DNA of 39,570 nt from Euryarchaeota archaeon TMED173 (GTDB taxonomy: Archaea; Thermoplasmatota; Poseidoniia; Poseidoniales; Thalassarchaeaceae): NCBI GenBank assembly GCA_002172185.1, contig NHHW01000008.1, positions 1 through 39,570 on the forward strand, read 5' to 3'. Below the pieces are notes generated by a model. The model ran no database searches. It worked only from the letters and a program-made list of their open reading frames with translations, and was not told the origin of the DNA. Every line of letters begins with the position of its first letter. Position 1 is the first letter of the stretch. Shown piece after piece: positions 23,629-32,059 of this stretch. Both the position numbers and the translations under genes were made by a program.

Positions 23629-24180
23629 TCAGATGTATATTCTTCCTCTCTTTCTGAAGACGTGCCAGACTCCGAGACTCATTAGAATGATGAAGACCGT
23701 CATCGTAAGTAGTGCGTTGATAATTGCACCGTCAGCCAGATTGGTATCTCTACCCTTCTGAATAGCCATGACTCCACCAAAAGCTAGGAACATGAACGCT
23801 ATATCGAACACTAGGAATACAATCGCATACCAGTAGTACTGGAAGTGGAAGTTGATGTCAGCATCCCCCAATGGATCTGATCCACACTCGTATGTAGAGT
23901 CCCTCCTGACATATAGGCTGTGGTCCACCTCATATCCAGGAAGAAGTATCGATCTCGTCTTGTTGGGATCCGACCCCTTTGTGGTCGGCCTGAGGAACCT
24001 CGTGGCGAAGAAGCTGAATACCGGGAAGCCTATTCCAACTAGGGTCATTACGGCTACTGGAAGATACATCTCTGACACTGTACTGATGGAATCACCCCCG
24101 GTCCCGTAGGGACCGCTAGGTACCTCCACGAAAATTCCGGACATAAGCGTATCCGAACGGAGCCTTGCAACCCTAGTCAT
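23629..24180 (-). CDS. nuoA: NADH-quinone oxidoreductase-type subunit A
   Basis: 183 residues, longer than the usual 120-150 because of about 35 residues before helix 1. Three transmembrane helices with the loop pattern YECGSDPLGDADINFHFQYY. Helix 2 reads AIVFLVFDIAFMFLAFG where most homologues have FD-x-E-x-x-x-x-x-P-W: the Asp is kept but the conserved Glu is Ala and the YPW is replaced. The codons were checked. The ATG at 24180 follows GGAG and lies inside the last codons of the upstream CARDB-repeat gene (8-base overlap), so nuoA translation may be coupled to it; ATG 24141 is a weaker alternative. First gene of the nuo operon. Confidence 0.93.
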   Translation of the reverse strand: MTRVARLRSDTLMSGIFVEVPSGPYGTGGDSISTVSEMYLPVAVMTLVGIGFPVFSFFATRFLRPTTKGSDPNKTRSILLPGYEVDHSLYVRRDSTYECGSDPLGDADINFHFQYYWYAIVFLVFDIAFMFLAFGGVMAIQKGRDTNLADGAIINALLTMTVFIILMSLGVWHVFRKRGRIYI

Positions 24181-26854
24181 CAAGCTCCAGATACACGTCC
24201 TCAGACATAATCCGATTCTGAGTTCTGTTTCTCATGAAGAGGAGGAGGATTGAGAGAGCTCCTAGTATGATGATTCCTATGGCAATCATCTGCTGAGATT
24301 CGGTTGAAAGAGAGCCTGAAGCAAGTGTAGACTCCACTGATAGGTCCAGTGGCTCGCCCGCAACCGGGAGTCCCTTTGGCTGGACAATTACGGTAAAAGA
24401 GTACTCGTCGTCGGAGATCATGTCGCTCGGAGGGGTTACTCGGACGGTTACCTCTCTAGTATTCCCTGGCTGCAGCTTGAACTCATCCGATATTACGTCT
24501 ACTGACCAGCCTCTGAGAGAGTCACTGGTCAATACCTCGATTTCCTCCTCTATATTCCCGTTATTGGTTACGAAAATCTGGAACTCCGTATTTTCGGGAT
24601 ATGCTGTCTTCTTCGAAGTTTCGGATTCAATTGTAACGCCCAGATCGTGGATGGCTCGGATGTCTACGACTAGATCAAGGAAAGAGGCCGCTTGACCAGT
24701 ATTCTTCTTTGAAGTAACCCCGACCTTGATGATCCCGGAAGTACCACTGTCAACCTCTAGGACATCGAAGTCTATCTGTACGTTTATCTGTCCATTTGCC
24801 GGGATTGGTATCGCACTCCCATCTACTACCTGCCCGTCAACACTGATGATCCTGACTACTGACGAATCCATGCCTGAGACCGAGACGACTGCTTCGTCTG
24901 CACCTCCGTCTCCGGTGTTAGAGAGTATGAATGATAGAGATGAGGATCCTCCGGGAGGCAAGGCGACGATCATCTGAGATGGGTCTTCTTCAGGGCTCTC
25001 GAAGGCTACAGCGATACTGTAGTTGAAATTAGAAACGGTGACTGTGACCATCCTAGTGAGAATGGTGTCTGTTCCAATTATCCCTACCCTGCCCTCGAAA
25101 TCCTCTGAGTTGTTATTGATATTATCCGAAACAAGAACCTCCATGGATACTGTTGCAGTTTCCTCAGGTTGGATTATTAGCTGAGCAATCTCATTGCCCT
25201 CGGAGTCTTTGAACCTGGAATCCCACTTAGTCTCCTCGCAAGAGTCAGAGATGTCTGGATCGCAGGACGCAAGGGCGAAGCTATCCTGAATATTTCCTGT
25301 GTTCGTTATTGACAGTGGGAATGAGACCCATTGTCCGAACCTGCCCGTCTGGGAGTCTGAAGGAACGGATATTTTACCGCCATGGATAGGTGAAACGGTG
25401 ACCTTTAGAGTAATCTCGTCCAAGGTTGAGCCCTGGGAGTTGACGTAGAATATGATAGGATACTCCACTCCAGCTCTTGCATTCTCAGGTGCGGAAACCT
25501 GCATTTCGACACTCCTCCTGTCGCAGTTAGAGGAGGTGGTGCAATGCTTTCCATCTATGGTGATGTATGTCTCTGAGAACTCAACCTGCCAACCCGGGGA
25601 AAGTTGTCTATTGCCAATGGCAAAGTTATCCTGTCCATTCCCAGTATTTGTCACCATTAAGGAGGTGGTTGCTGAGGATCCGGGGTCGACATTGTTGAGG
25701 GTGGAGCTAGAAAGAGTGATTGCAGCATCGTGGACCTGTCCCAGATTAATTCTCAAGAGTGTTTGACAGCCAATACTGCTACCAGCTCTACCCTGGATGT
25801 ATACATCCACAGTTCCCGGCTCAACGGTGTCGTCGGGATTGATATCGAAATTGAAAGAGGCGGTATCACCCTGTTCGTTGGGCTTCTGGAGTAGTGCGTT
25901 ATTAGGAGAGAAGGAAAACCAGTCAGAAACATCTACTCCATCAGCCATAGCCATGACCTGTACCGTCCAACCGGTGTTTCCTGTGTTAGTGGTGGTGAAG
26001 GAATTTGATTCTGACTCACCCGGATCTAATGTGTGGGATGGCTTCTGAAGCTCAGAATCGCAAGTCTTCACTTCTGGGATTCTGAGGTCCAGCTCGATGC
26101 TGTCGTTGGCTTGGTCTATTGTGTTGGGGTCATTCGATACACTGGCCTCGAGAACGAAGCAGTGATCGCCAGACTCGGTGCTGCTACCGTCCTCGAGCGT
26201 CACCGATATTGTTGCTTCCTCAGAATCCTCGGAGTCCAGGTTCATTTGTTGTGGGTCGACAGTCGCGTCCAAGCCATTCGAGTCGCACTGGGAGGATGAT
26301 GCTATCGATAGTTGGACCGTGGCCTGGTTCTCTCCGGTGTTCTCAACGTCCACTGTCCACTCGACCTCGTCACCATCGCCATCGTAGGTGACTTGCCCAT
26401 TGTTTGGTACCTTGTAAGACAGTTTTACTGAGTACTGTCCCCCTCCCTCGGCAGTAGTTGTCACCGTGATATCGTCCTGCGCGTTATCGGACGGGTTTGT
26501 GCCGACTCCGTTGGCGTTGACAGTCGTCTCGCACTCACCGGAAGCCTGGTCGTTGATGCTTACAGTAAGAGTTACTGACTCGCTCTCCCCCTGTCCAACG
26601 TTAGCCACTGAGCTATCCAGATTGGAGGTGAATCCGTTGCAATCAGCTGCTTGGGAGGTGCTGAGAGTTACTGTGAGGTCCTCGTCTCCATCGTTTAGTA
26701 TCGTGATCGTGTATTCTGCAGGGTCGTCGGTAGTTGCAGACTTGGCCATGGAGTCGGAAGAGAGCGAGATTGAGGCTGCTGCAGAAACGGGCAGGGAGAC
26801 GAAGGAGGCCAGTAAAAGAGCAGTGAGCAAAACTGCTGTGTTGGTGGTTCTCAT
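24173..26854 (-). CDS. Secreted, membrane-anchored protein with seven CARDB/NEW3-like repeats
   Basis: 893 residues. Signal peptide at 1-26 (LLTALLLASFVSLPVSAAA), C-terminal transmembrane helix at about 855-873 and a 20-residue cytosolic tail (RNRTQNRIMSEDVYLELDD). The exterior is a chain of beta-sandwich domains of about 110-130 residues, each with an N-[DTN]-G-[DN] turn: ILNDGDED, VENTGENQ, TTNTGNTG, VTNTGNGQ, ITNTGNIQ, LSNTGDGG, VTNNGNIE. Such CARDB/NEW3-type domains serve in surface display and adhesion; no enzymatic domain is seen. Several Cys pairs near the N-terminal half may form disulfides. It follows the subtilase gene after 62 bases and overlaps nuoA by 8 bases, so it is probably in the same transcript as nuo. 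Confidence 0.9.
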   Translation of the reverse strand: MRTTNTAVLLTALLLASFVSLPVSAAASISLSSDSMAKSATTDDPAEYTITILNDGDEDLTVTLSTSQAADCNGFTSNLDSSVANVGQGESESVTLTVSINDQASGECETTVNANGVGTNPSDNAQDDITVTTTAEGGGQYSVKLSYKVPNNGQVTYDGDGDEVEWTVDVENTGENQATVQLSIASSSQCDSNGLDATVDPQQMNLDSEDSEEATISVTLEDGSSTESGDHCFVLEASVSNDPNTIDQANDSIELDLRIPEVKTCDSELQKPSHTLDPGESESNSFTTTNTGNTGWTVQVMAMADGVDVSDWFSFSPNNALLQKPNEQGDTASFNFDINPDDTVEPGTVDVYIQGRAGSSIGCQTLLRINLGQVHDAAITLSSSTLNNVDPGSSATTSLMVTNTGNGQDNFAIGNRQLSPGWQVEFSETYITIDGKHCTTSSNCDRRSVEMQVSAPENARAGVEYPIIFYVNSQGSTLDEITLKVTVSPIHGGKISVPSDSQTGRFGQWVSFPLSITNTGNIQDSFALASCDPDISDSCEETKWDSRFKDSEGNEIAQLIIQPEETATVSMEVLVSDNINNNSEDFEGRVGIIGTDTILTRMVTVTVSNFNYSIAVAFESPEEDPSQMIVALPPGGSSSLSFILSNTGDGGADEAVVSVSGMDSSVVRIISVDGQVVDGSAIPIPANGQINVQIDFDVLEVDSGTSGIIKVGVTSKKNTGQAASFLDLVVDIRAIHDLGVTIESETSKKTAYPENTEFQIFVTNNGNIEEEIEVLTSDSLRGWSVDVISDEFKLQPGNTREVTVRVTPPSDMISDDEYSFTVIVQPKGLPVAGEPLDLSVESTLASGSLSTESQQMIAIGIIILGALSILLLFMRNRTQNRIMSEDVYLELDD

Positions 26855-26905
26855 CGAATGACCGAGACAACCGCCCCTCTAAGGGCTTCGGGCTCCAAGT
26901 GCGTC

Positions 26906-26910
26906 AAAAA
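26906..26910 (-). terminator. Possible T-run terminator after the subtilase gene
   Basis: Seven bases after the subtilase stop, the minus strand has a run of five T. Archaeal termination can occur at T-runs without a hairpin. No inverted repeat is evident. The run is short, so partial readthrough into the CARDB gene is as likely as termination. Confidence 0.25.
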
Positions 26911-26916
26911 CCTTGG

Positions 26917-29900
26917 TTATTGGTGTGTTTGGCGCTCTTCGGAATCCTCTTCATTGTGAACGTTGGGATCTGCGACCCACTCCTCATTAACCGGGTCCCA
27001 GAGCCATCCGGGGTATTCTGAGAATTTCTGTAGCTGGGTACTCGCGCTTTCTAGTTGCGATTTTACTTCTGATTGGATTGATTGATTATATGTCGCCTGT
27101 GGGGTAACCATGGATCCCTTTGAGGGTTCTGAACGATCGCCTCGGAGAGATCCTAAGACGGTGCTAATATTCCTACCTGAACGGGAAAATGCCAATGCTG
27201 CAGTCACAGAACTCAGTAACAAAACTACCCCGCCAATAACGAAAATAAGTGTCCAGATTCCAGATCCACTGGATGTGGACTCGACCTCTATTTCTACTGA
27301 TTTGGAATGGCCGGAGATATATTCTGCGTCCCCCAGCATTACAGTTAACAGCCCATCTGATCCCGAGTTTGGAGTGAATTCCACCTGAACTGACCTAACC
27401 TCCCCTGGCTGTAGGGTCACCATGAATCCATCCAGAACCCTGATTATCCACCCATTCGGACCGTCCGTAACTATTCTGTTTGATATCGGCGTATTCCCAG
27501 AATTTGTTAGTTCGAAGTATAGGACTGAGGGTAGGTCCTCAAATGCCTCGTTATAGTTGGCCAGCGTCCATTCGACTTCCATGACTGTATCCACCAGAAG
27601 GGAGATCGGTGTCCTGATCTCCAGTCCGTCACCCTCCATCGTGAGCGTGACGGTTGGCTCCGATCCAGCAGGTTCGCTGATAGGTATGGTGATAGTACAC
27701 CAGACTTTGGAAAGGGCACCAGGGGATATCCTTGCGGGGTTTATGCTACAGTCAGTGAGCCAGTCTTGGCTCGGGACCTCCATAGTGACGCTTGGCTCCC
27801 ATATTGATGAGCCATCGTTCCCGACTTCCCAACCCATATCGAACGACCTCCCGACTGGGTGTGGCCCTAGTCCTAGAGGGGAGTCGGACGATTCGATGGA
27901 TTCGCCATCGAAGATTACTACCTCCGAGAAGGAAACGCTTGGTTTAGCCCCCGATACTGCATCTAAGGTTGCGTTCCAATCGAAGAAGGCGCCGCCCTCT
28001 ACGAGGAACCTTATTTCCACGGGGCCGCTGACTGCCAGTCCGTTTCCCTGAATGTTGAACGACCAAGTGACTGAGGATCCCATTGGAACTACTATCTTGT
28101 CCAGTCCCCCGATTATGGACCAGCCTCCGGGCAGGGATCTAGCAATTGGAGTGAGATTAAGCTCTCTGTTTCCTTGATTTGAGATTTGGATGTCTATCTT
28201 CTTTTGGGAGTCTGCGGCAACATCACCTAGACTATCTCCTGAGCTAGGGGAGAATTCTGCGGAGTCGATTGGCTTAATCTCGAGGGGTAGCGGGAACGTC
28301 CAGATTTCAGATCCGACCCTGGAGGTAAGGTGAATTGAGGCTTCGAAAATGGTCCCGGCTTGGAGCAATACCCCCGGAGGGGACACAGCAATCCCAACTG
28401 AGATAGATCCATCCTTCTCCAAGGTCCCAGAGGATCCCTGTCTGGACCCAAGGAATGGACCTAGTTCTAAAAGCCCTACATCCCATCCAGCTGGCGGAAA
28501 TATCTCGATATCGTATGTTTGGGCTCCATTACCCCTGTTAAAGAGATCCACCGAGGTATTCATGCTCTCGAATGAGTCGACCCAGATAGTCTCGGAAGGG
28601 AGGATCAGATCTGGTTGTCCAAGTACAGGGACGTCGAAGAAAATCTCCAACTGAGACTCGACGTCGAAATCCTCGTCAATGGCTGTTATTGTCATTGAGT
28701 AAGTACCAGGTTGAGGAGAAGGAGGGTGGACTAGTGTCAGGTTGACTGTGGTAGATTCTGCTGGTCCAAGCTCGACGTAGATTCTGTCAAAGCTCCTGAA
28801 CCAGTTCTGCTCTTCCCCATCGGCAATTCTAGTTGGATACGAAATCTGGATGCTCGCATTGGTGTCGAATAGCGCTAGGTTAGTCATCAAGACCGCCCAG
28901 CTAGCGGTCGTGCCCGTGGCATCCTCTAGCGTGACCCACTGCGTATCGGTGGATGGCTGTATTCCGGGAGCACTGACCTCGATTGTCTGTATCAGGAGAT
29001 TGTTATCCTCGTACAGCTCGTCGAATTGATCACTGGGATCTATCTCTATCCTGATCTCTGTGGGTCCTTTATCTGAGGTTTCTGGAGTCCAGTACCACTC
29101 TAACAGGATCTCCTGACCAGGAGTCATCGATATTGACTTTGTTTCCAATAGGTTGCTGTTGATGTGCGCACTGACGAACAGGTCCGATAATGACCCAGAG
29201 CCCTGATTAATGACCGATGCTGAGAAGCTTGTCTGCTCCCCGACTTGTGGTATTAGTGTAGAGATTGCGAATGATTCCGGTACAAAGCTTGGATCTGGTG
29301 TTAGGTCATTCACATTAACACCTCTGACTGCGATCGCGAAGGGTTGGTTGGACCTGCTACCACCATGTGAGTAGTCCTTGACTTTGACGTTCCATATCCC
29401 TGTCGATGCCGAGTCGATTAGGACGACCTCGACATTATTTTTACTGTCCGCTGCCCCTCCTGTCGTGGATCTCCCATTGGAGAAGTCGTTCCCGATGTAA
29501 GTTATGCTCCCGTCTGGAGAAGATACCTCCAGGTTGAGGTCGTTCCTAAGTTGGGTGTTAGAGAATGCCGATCCTGGATAGTCGGACCATGCTAGGACTA
29601 TCTTCAGAGGCTCGCCAGATCTGGTTACGTCGAAGTTGTATGAAGCCTCTTGTCCGCTCGAAAGTCGGGATCTATCATCCACGAAGATCCCCACATCTCC
29701 GACTTGGCTATCTGGGAGTAGCGAGTTCACCAGGTTAAGCCTGCCCCAGCCCTCATTGTTGTTTGGGATATCCCTTGTACCCATGTCTTCCGCCCCCAGA
29801 ATCAGCATTGCCTTCACCAGAGCCCCTTGGGGTTCGGGCCTCTCGGCTATCTCCATTAGATACTCCCTCACAATGGCTGATGCGCCTGCAGCCGCGGGGG

Positions 29901-31428
29901 TCGCCATTGAGGTACCACTGTACTCAACGTACCATTGATCGTTTAGGTTGTCTGGAGCCTCAGATGCCTCTTGCGCTTTACATGATCTGACGTAGTCTCC
30001 AGCTGCGACAATATCAGGCTTTATCCTACCGTCATCGGTAGGGCCACGACTGCTCCAGTAGTACATCTCATCAGCGGGGTTGCTGCTGTATCTATTCACG
30101 TGAGCACCCACGGTAATTACATTCTTGGCAGTCCCTGGTGGTGAGACTCCGTCGTCCCTCTCGTTTCCAGCCGCGAAGAGGACAGTCATACCATCGTATG
30201 TCCAGTACTGGTCCCAGGTGGAGGTCCTGTCATCGGCATCTTCGGACTGAGTCGAGTATTGGCCACCCGAGTTATAGCTACCCCAGCTGTTTGTATGTAT
30301 CCTTGCGCCGCCGCTACTGTATGCGGAGTTGAGGAGTGTGTACACACCGGGCCCGGAGAGAGCCCCAGAGTCATCATCCTCCATTGCCTGCATGTACAGC
30401 TCGGCCTCAGGAGCTATTCCCTGGTAGGTCCCGCTACTTCTGCTTCCAGACCCGAGGACTGTGCAGGCAACATGTGTACCATGGCCGTCGTTTGTGTCGG
30501 CTGTAGATTGGTCGTTAGCCACATCTACCCTACCAACAATCCTCGTCCCAAAGTCACCATGATCATGATCAATACCTGTATCTGCCACTGCTACCCTCTG
30601 ATCACTTCCATTGAGACCTGTGAAGAAGTAGTCCTCCACAGAGCCGAGTTCCATGTGGGATCCTGCAAGATTGTTCCAAGTGGTTAGCTCAGGTACTGGG
30701 GCCAGAAATGCGACTTCTGGCCTATGAGCTATCTCTGAGATCAGAGTATGGTCGACGGTTCCGAAATTAATCCCCTCCGATGGGGACCACAGATCTTCCA
30801 AGAATTCCTCTGCCGTGGACGATAGTGATCCCTGTAGGTCCATTCCGGGTGAATCGAGCCTTAGTAGCTCATCATCCTTCCAGCCTATCATCTCGATAAA
30901 TTGGTGATTTTCTCTCTCCCAGAGAAGATCATCAATAATCATAGCAATTGGAACGGAATGGCTGGATTGGATGAACGGCAGTTCTCTAGTCTTTTGGAGT
31001 TCATACATGGGGCCTTGGACAATGAATCCTGAAGGCGGAATTGTACTTCTTATGGCCACTTCGGATGCTTCAATAATCTGCATCCTAGCATCCCAAAGCC
31101 CTGTATTGGACTCTATCACGACTACTATGAGATCCTGTCTTGGTTCCAAGAGTTGTCGTGGTACGCTCTTGGACAGAAGAAGACCGTCATCTGAGAAGAT
31201 GCCGATTGAAGAGTCCGCTCTGGGATCCCTAGTCCCCTCCTCGCCTTCAGAGATCAGTGGACGTCCGAGATCTCTTATGCTGTTAGGATCGGGAGAAATC
31301 TCAATCCTATTTGTCTCAAGAGTTAGAGTTTCCTCGACATTTGCCGAATCGTTATCGGTATGATGCTGAAAGTTGAGTGTGGAAGAAAGCAGAATGATCA
31401 GAACTAGTGTAGAGATCTGTTTTCTCAT
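26917..31428 (-). CDS. Secreted subtilase (peptidase S8, KP-43-like) with CARDB-like repeats and membrane anchor
   Basis: 1503 residues from ATG 31428, which has GGGGGAG 6 bases upstream and leads straight into a signal peptide (MRKQISTLVLIILLSS); an ATG 42 bases earlier lacks a ribosome-binding site. Residues about 25-255 look like a long propeptide region. The catalytic triad is D283 (VAVADTGIDHDHGDF), H316 (NDGHGTHVA) and S507 (YSGTSMATPAAAGA), with oxyanion N422 (AAGNERDDG). Residues about 575-705 are the beta-sandwich that follows the catalytic domain in KP-43-type subtilases (KIVLAWSDYPGS, NDLNLEVSSPDG). Then come about five CARDB-like repeats with NxGN turns, a transmembrane helix (about 1391-1414) and an 84-residue cytosolic tail that ends with a YPGWLWDPVNEEWVADP motif. 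It would act on extracellular protein while tethered to the cell. Confidence 0.95.
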   Translation of the reverse strand: MRKQISTLVLIILLSSTLNFQHHTDNDSANVEETLTLETNRIEISPDPNSIRDLGRPLISEGEEGTRDPRADSSIGIFSDDGLLLSKSVPRQLLEPRQDLIVVVIESNTGLWDARMQIIEASEVAIRSTIPPSGFIVQGPMYELQKTRELPFIQSSHSVPIAMIIDDLLWERENHQFIEMIGWKDDELLRLDSPGMDLQGSLSSTAEEFLEDLWSPSEGINFGTVDHTLISEIAHRPEVAFLAPVPELTTWNNLAGSHMELGSVEDYFFTGLNGSDQRVAVADTGIDHDHGDFGTRIVGRVDVANDQSTADTNDGHGTHVACTVLGSGSRSSGTYQGIAPEAELYMQAMEDDDSGALSGPGVYTLLNSAYSSGGARIHTNSWGSYNSGGQYSTQSEDADDRTSTWDQYWTYDGMTVLFAAGNERDDGVSPPGTAKNVITVGAHVNRYSSNPADEMYYWSSRGPTDDGRIKPDIVAAGDYVRSCKAQEASEAPDNLNDQWYVEYSGTSMATPAAAGASAIVREYLMEIAERPEPQGALVKAMLILGAEDMGTRDIPNNNEGWGRLNLVNSLLPDSQVGDVGIFVDDRSRLSSGQEASYNFDVTRSGEPLKIVLAWSDYPGSAFSNTQLRNDLNLEVSSPDGSITYIGNDFSNGRSTTGGAADSKNNVEVVLIDSASTGIWNVKVKDYSHGGSRSNQPFAIAVRGVNVNDLTPDPSFVPESFAISTLIPQVGEQTSFSASVINQGSGSLSDLFVSAHINSNLLETKSISMTPGQEILLEWYWTPETSDKGPTEIRIEIDPSDQFDELYEDNNLLIQTIEVSAPGIQPSTDTQWVTLEDATGTTASWAVLMTNLALFDTNASIQISYPTRIADGEEQNWFRSFDRIYVELGPAESTTVNLTLVHPPSPQPGTYSMTITAIDEDFDVESQLEIFFDVPVLGQPDLILPSETIWVDSFESMNTSVDLFNRGNGAQTYDIEIFPPAGWDVGLLELGPFLGSRQGSSGTLEKDGSISVGIAVSPPGVLLQAGTIFEASIHLTSRVGSEIWTFPLPLEIKPIDSAEFSPSSGDSLGDVAADSQKKIDIQISNQGNRELNLTPIARSLPGGWSIIGGLDKIVVPMGSSVTWSFNIQGNGLAVSGPVEIRFLVEGGAFFDWNATLDAVSGAKPSVSFSEVVIFDGESIESSDSPLGLGPHPVGRSFDMGWEVGNDGSSIWEPSVTMEVPSQDWLTDCSINPARISPGALSKVWCTITIPISEPAGSEPTVTLTMEGDGLEIRTPISLLVDTVMEVEWTLANYNEAFEDLPSVLYFELTNSGNTPISNRIVTDGPNGWIIRVLDGFMVTLQPGEVRSVQVEFTPNSGSDGLLTVMLGDAEYISGHSKSVEIEVESTSSGSGIWTLIFVIGGVVLLLSSVTAALAFSRSGRNISTVLGSLRGDRSEPSKGSMVTPQATYNQSIQSEVKSQLESASTQLQKFSEYPGWLWDPVNEEWVADPNVHNEEDSEERQTHQ

Positions 31429-31495
31429 TACTATCTCCCCCTTACTGCTTGCTTTGATACTATGGGTCATTCATTTTTGAGATGATTAAATTGTG

Positions 31496-32059
31496 TCAGA
31501 ATACCTCGAATGTAGTCTGATCAACGAATGCCTCTCTAGTCCAATCTCCAACATCGTGGTTCCAAGTTCTAGGACCCTTCTGACCGTCGTAGTAAGTGTA
31601 CTCGATGGTTACCTCGATAGTGTACTGTTCCCAAACAGACTGACCCAAAACCACCATCTCGAGATCCTCACCAGGGGTATTGGAGATGGAGCTATGAGCT
31701 GACAGTTTCTCTAGATAAAAGTCTAGTCTATCTATCTCCAATCCCTCTGAGTCTAGGAACCTGATAGTCAGACTTACGTCTTCTATCGTCCTGCTACCTT
31801 TATTGTCCAGCTCTGCCAGAACAATGTGTCCAGAACCTGACTGCATGTATACTACTTCAACATCGACATTGTCATACGGTATCACCCAGATGAGGGTGAA
31901 CAAAGAAACGAGAGCTATCAGTAGCGCTGAGATAGATGCGAACACTACTCTCCGAGGAGTCACTACTTGGGACGCATCACCAAGCTTTTCTAGGATCACA
32001 TGGGCAGTATCAGAGTCTCGCTCTGTTACCTTTCCAAGAAGACCACCCGATCGTGACAC
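31496..32059 (-). CDS. Small single-pass membrane protein coupled to the 1467-residue exoprotein
   Basis: 187 residues, not recognised. Residues 1-37 are polar and probably cytosolic, 38-60 are a transmembrane helix (VVFASISALLIALVSLFTLIWVI region), and 61-187 are a beta-rich domain (AELDNKGSRTIEDVSLTIRF resembles a CARDB/late-embryogenesis-like strand pattern) that would lie outside. The start is a GTG at 32059 that shares one base with the TAG stop of the upstream gene; GGGGTGA lies 8 bases before it, so termination-reinitiation coupling is likely. The very tight link suggests that the two proteins work as a pair. The subtilase gene follows after 67 bases. Confidence 0.75.
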   Translation of the reverse strand: MSRSGGLLGKVTERDSDTAHVILEKLGDASQVVTPRRVVFASISALLIALVSLFTLIWVIPYDNVDVEVVYMQSGSGHIVLAELDNKGSRTIEDVSLTIRFLDSEGLEIDRLDFYLEKLSAHSSISNTPGEDLEMVVLGQSVWEQYTIEVTIEYTYYDGQKGPRTWNHDVGDWTREAFVDQTTFEVF

